This document shows positions 5,413 through 6,266 of a DNA stretch of 6,266 nt, piece after piece (the first letter of the stretch is position 1; each line of letters begins with the position of its first letter). The notes beneath the pieces are model-generated. The model saw only the letters and a list, made by a program, of their open reading frames with translations. It did not search any database and was not told the DNA's origin. The translations under genes and the position numbers were made by a program. This stretch comes from Candidatus Nitrosotalea sp. FS (lineage in GTDB: Archaea > Thermoproteota > Nitrososphaeria > Nitrososphaerales > Nitrosopumilaceae): contig NZ_RCMC01000212.1 of the NCBI RefSeq assembly GCF_011319475.1, forward strand, positions 3,029-9,294, written 5' to 3'.

Positions 5413-6266
5413 TTGAAATTGGAACTTCCACGCGGTATGCGAGATATAGAATCAAAGGAATCCTATACAATTGAATACGTGCGTCAAAAATTCATTGAAA
5501 CATCAAATCTGTTTGGTTTTCAATACATGGAACCATCTCCAATTGAATTGTTATCTGTAATCGAAACCAAAAGTGGACCGTCAATAAAAAATGAAATCTA
5601 TTACTTTACCGACAAAGGAAACAGAGAAGTTGCATTACGTTTTGACTTTACAATTGGTCTTACACGTTTTGCTACCTCGCAAAAATCTATGCGACTACCT
5701 GCCAAAATTTCTACATTTGGCGGTGTATGGCGTTATGATGAGCCTCAAAAAGGCAGGTATAGATTTTTTCATCAGTGGGACATTGAGATCTATGGAGAAC
5801 CAAGCATAGAATCTGATGCTGAAATAATTGATTTTACATCTAAATTCTTGACTAGATTAGGACTTGAAAATATTGTAATTGATATCTGTGACAGAGAACT
5901 CGTTGAATCCTATGTGCGAAGTATCTTCAAATCTGAGTCACCTGATGTAATTGGAGATATTCTACGAGCCGTTGATAAGATTCAAAAAAAGAGAAAACAG
6001 GATATCATTAAAGAATATCAGGAAAAGGGTTACTCTGTACCAGAATTAGAACAAATTCTAAAATTCTCTGAGATCAAAGGACTTCCTGAGGAAATCGAAA
6101 AAGAAATTGATACGAGTCAAATAAAAAACTGGAACAAAATTCTACAATTGTTTGATACGTTGAAAAATCGTGGCGTGCATAATGTCAGGATAAATTTTGG
6201 TATAGTAAGAGGTCTTGATTACTACTCTGGAATTGTCTTTGAAGTGTTTGAAAGAAACTTTGATGT
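5413..6266 (+). CDS. hisS: Histidyl-tRNA synthetase, N-terminal part (cut by window end)
   Basis: The 284 residues present cover most of the class II catalytic core of HisRS, which charges tRNA-His. Visible are the start motif LPRGMRD, the segment LRFDFTIGLTRF (75-86), class II motif 2 WRYDEPQKGRYRFFHQ (106-121) with Arg107, and the histidine-specific motif RGLDYYSG (266-273). An insertion domain lies between the last two. Motif 3 and the anticodon-binding domain lie beyond the window, so nothing indicates truncation in the genome. Two TTG codons can start it, at 5413 (MKLELPRG) and 5419 (MELPRG); a TGA at 5407 blocks anything earlier. The first is preferred because a TATA-like element lies 25 bp upstream. 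The first ATG (5437) would cut the LPRGM motif. Small departures from common sequence (Gly82 where Pro is frequent, Phe in RYRFFHQ) look like family variation. Confidence 0.95.
   Translation, partial: MKLELPRGMRDIESKESYTIEYVRQKFIETSNLFGFQYMEPSPIELLSVIETKSGPSIKNEIYYFTDKGNREVALRFDFTIGLTRFATSQKSMRLPAKISTFGGVWRYDEPQKGRYRFFHQWDIEIYGEPSIESDAEIIDFTSKFLTRLGLENIVIDICDRELVESYVRSIFKSESPDVIGDILRAVDKIQKKRKQDIIKEYQEKGYSVPELEQILKFSEIKGLPEEIEKEIDTSQIKNWNKILQLFDTLKNRGVHNVRINFGIVRGLDYYSGIVFEVFERNFD

Noticed and set aside
5591..5809. A 72-codon plus-strand frame within hisS
   Set aside because: The hisS frame here carries class II synthetase motif 2, so this is an out-of-frame shadow.
5734..5820. A box C/D guide RNA, from ATGATGA in hisS with a CTGA downstream
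   Set aside because: The boxes are about 75 bases apart without internal C'/D' boxes or a terminal stem, and they lie in conserved coding sequence.

Overview
The window is a compact, AT-rich archaeal chromosome segment. The gene set (rpL7Ae, rpS28e, rpL24e, aIF5B, archease), TATA-type promoters about 25 bp before start codons, and protein sequences that look like those of ammonia-oxidising Thaumarchaeota suggest a Nitrososphaerota genome, probably Nitrosopumilus-like. That placement comes from recognising the proteins by eye; no search was run. No mobile element, CRISPR array or long repeat is visible.

Layout: bases 1 to about 54 are the 3' end of a structured RNA, best explained as SRP (7S) RNA. 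A TATA-like element follows, then a phosphohexomutase of the GlmM type (94-1440, +). Next comes a tight five-gene plus-strand cluster: L7Ae (1501-1887), S28e (1884-2090), L24e (2097-2300), nucleoside diphosphate kinase (2302-2703) and translation initiation factor aIF5B (2710-4494). This order recurs in many archaea and links ribosome assembly, NTP supply and subunit joining. On the minus strand are a thioredoxin (4491-4871), whose stop codon interlocks with that of aIF5B, and archease (4912-5328), the activator of the RtcB RNA ligase. A short divergent promoter region (5329-5412) separates archease from hisS (5413 to beyond the window end, +), histidyl-tRNA synthetase.

The genes form one theme, the translation machinery and RNA maturation, with a redox protein and a sugar mutase alongside. 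The most interesting signal is not a gene. The roughly 30-nt leader of the L7Ae gene can fold into a kink-turn with correct tandem sheared G.A geometry, and its inner stem covers the Shine-Dalgarno sequence. L7Ae is itself a kink-turn-binding protein, so this looks like an autoregulatory switch for the first gene of the operon. A second pattern is that two downstream genes (L24e and aIF5B) start at TTG exactly six bases after a GTGA that contains the previous gene's stop codon.
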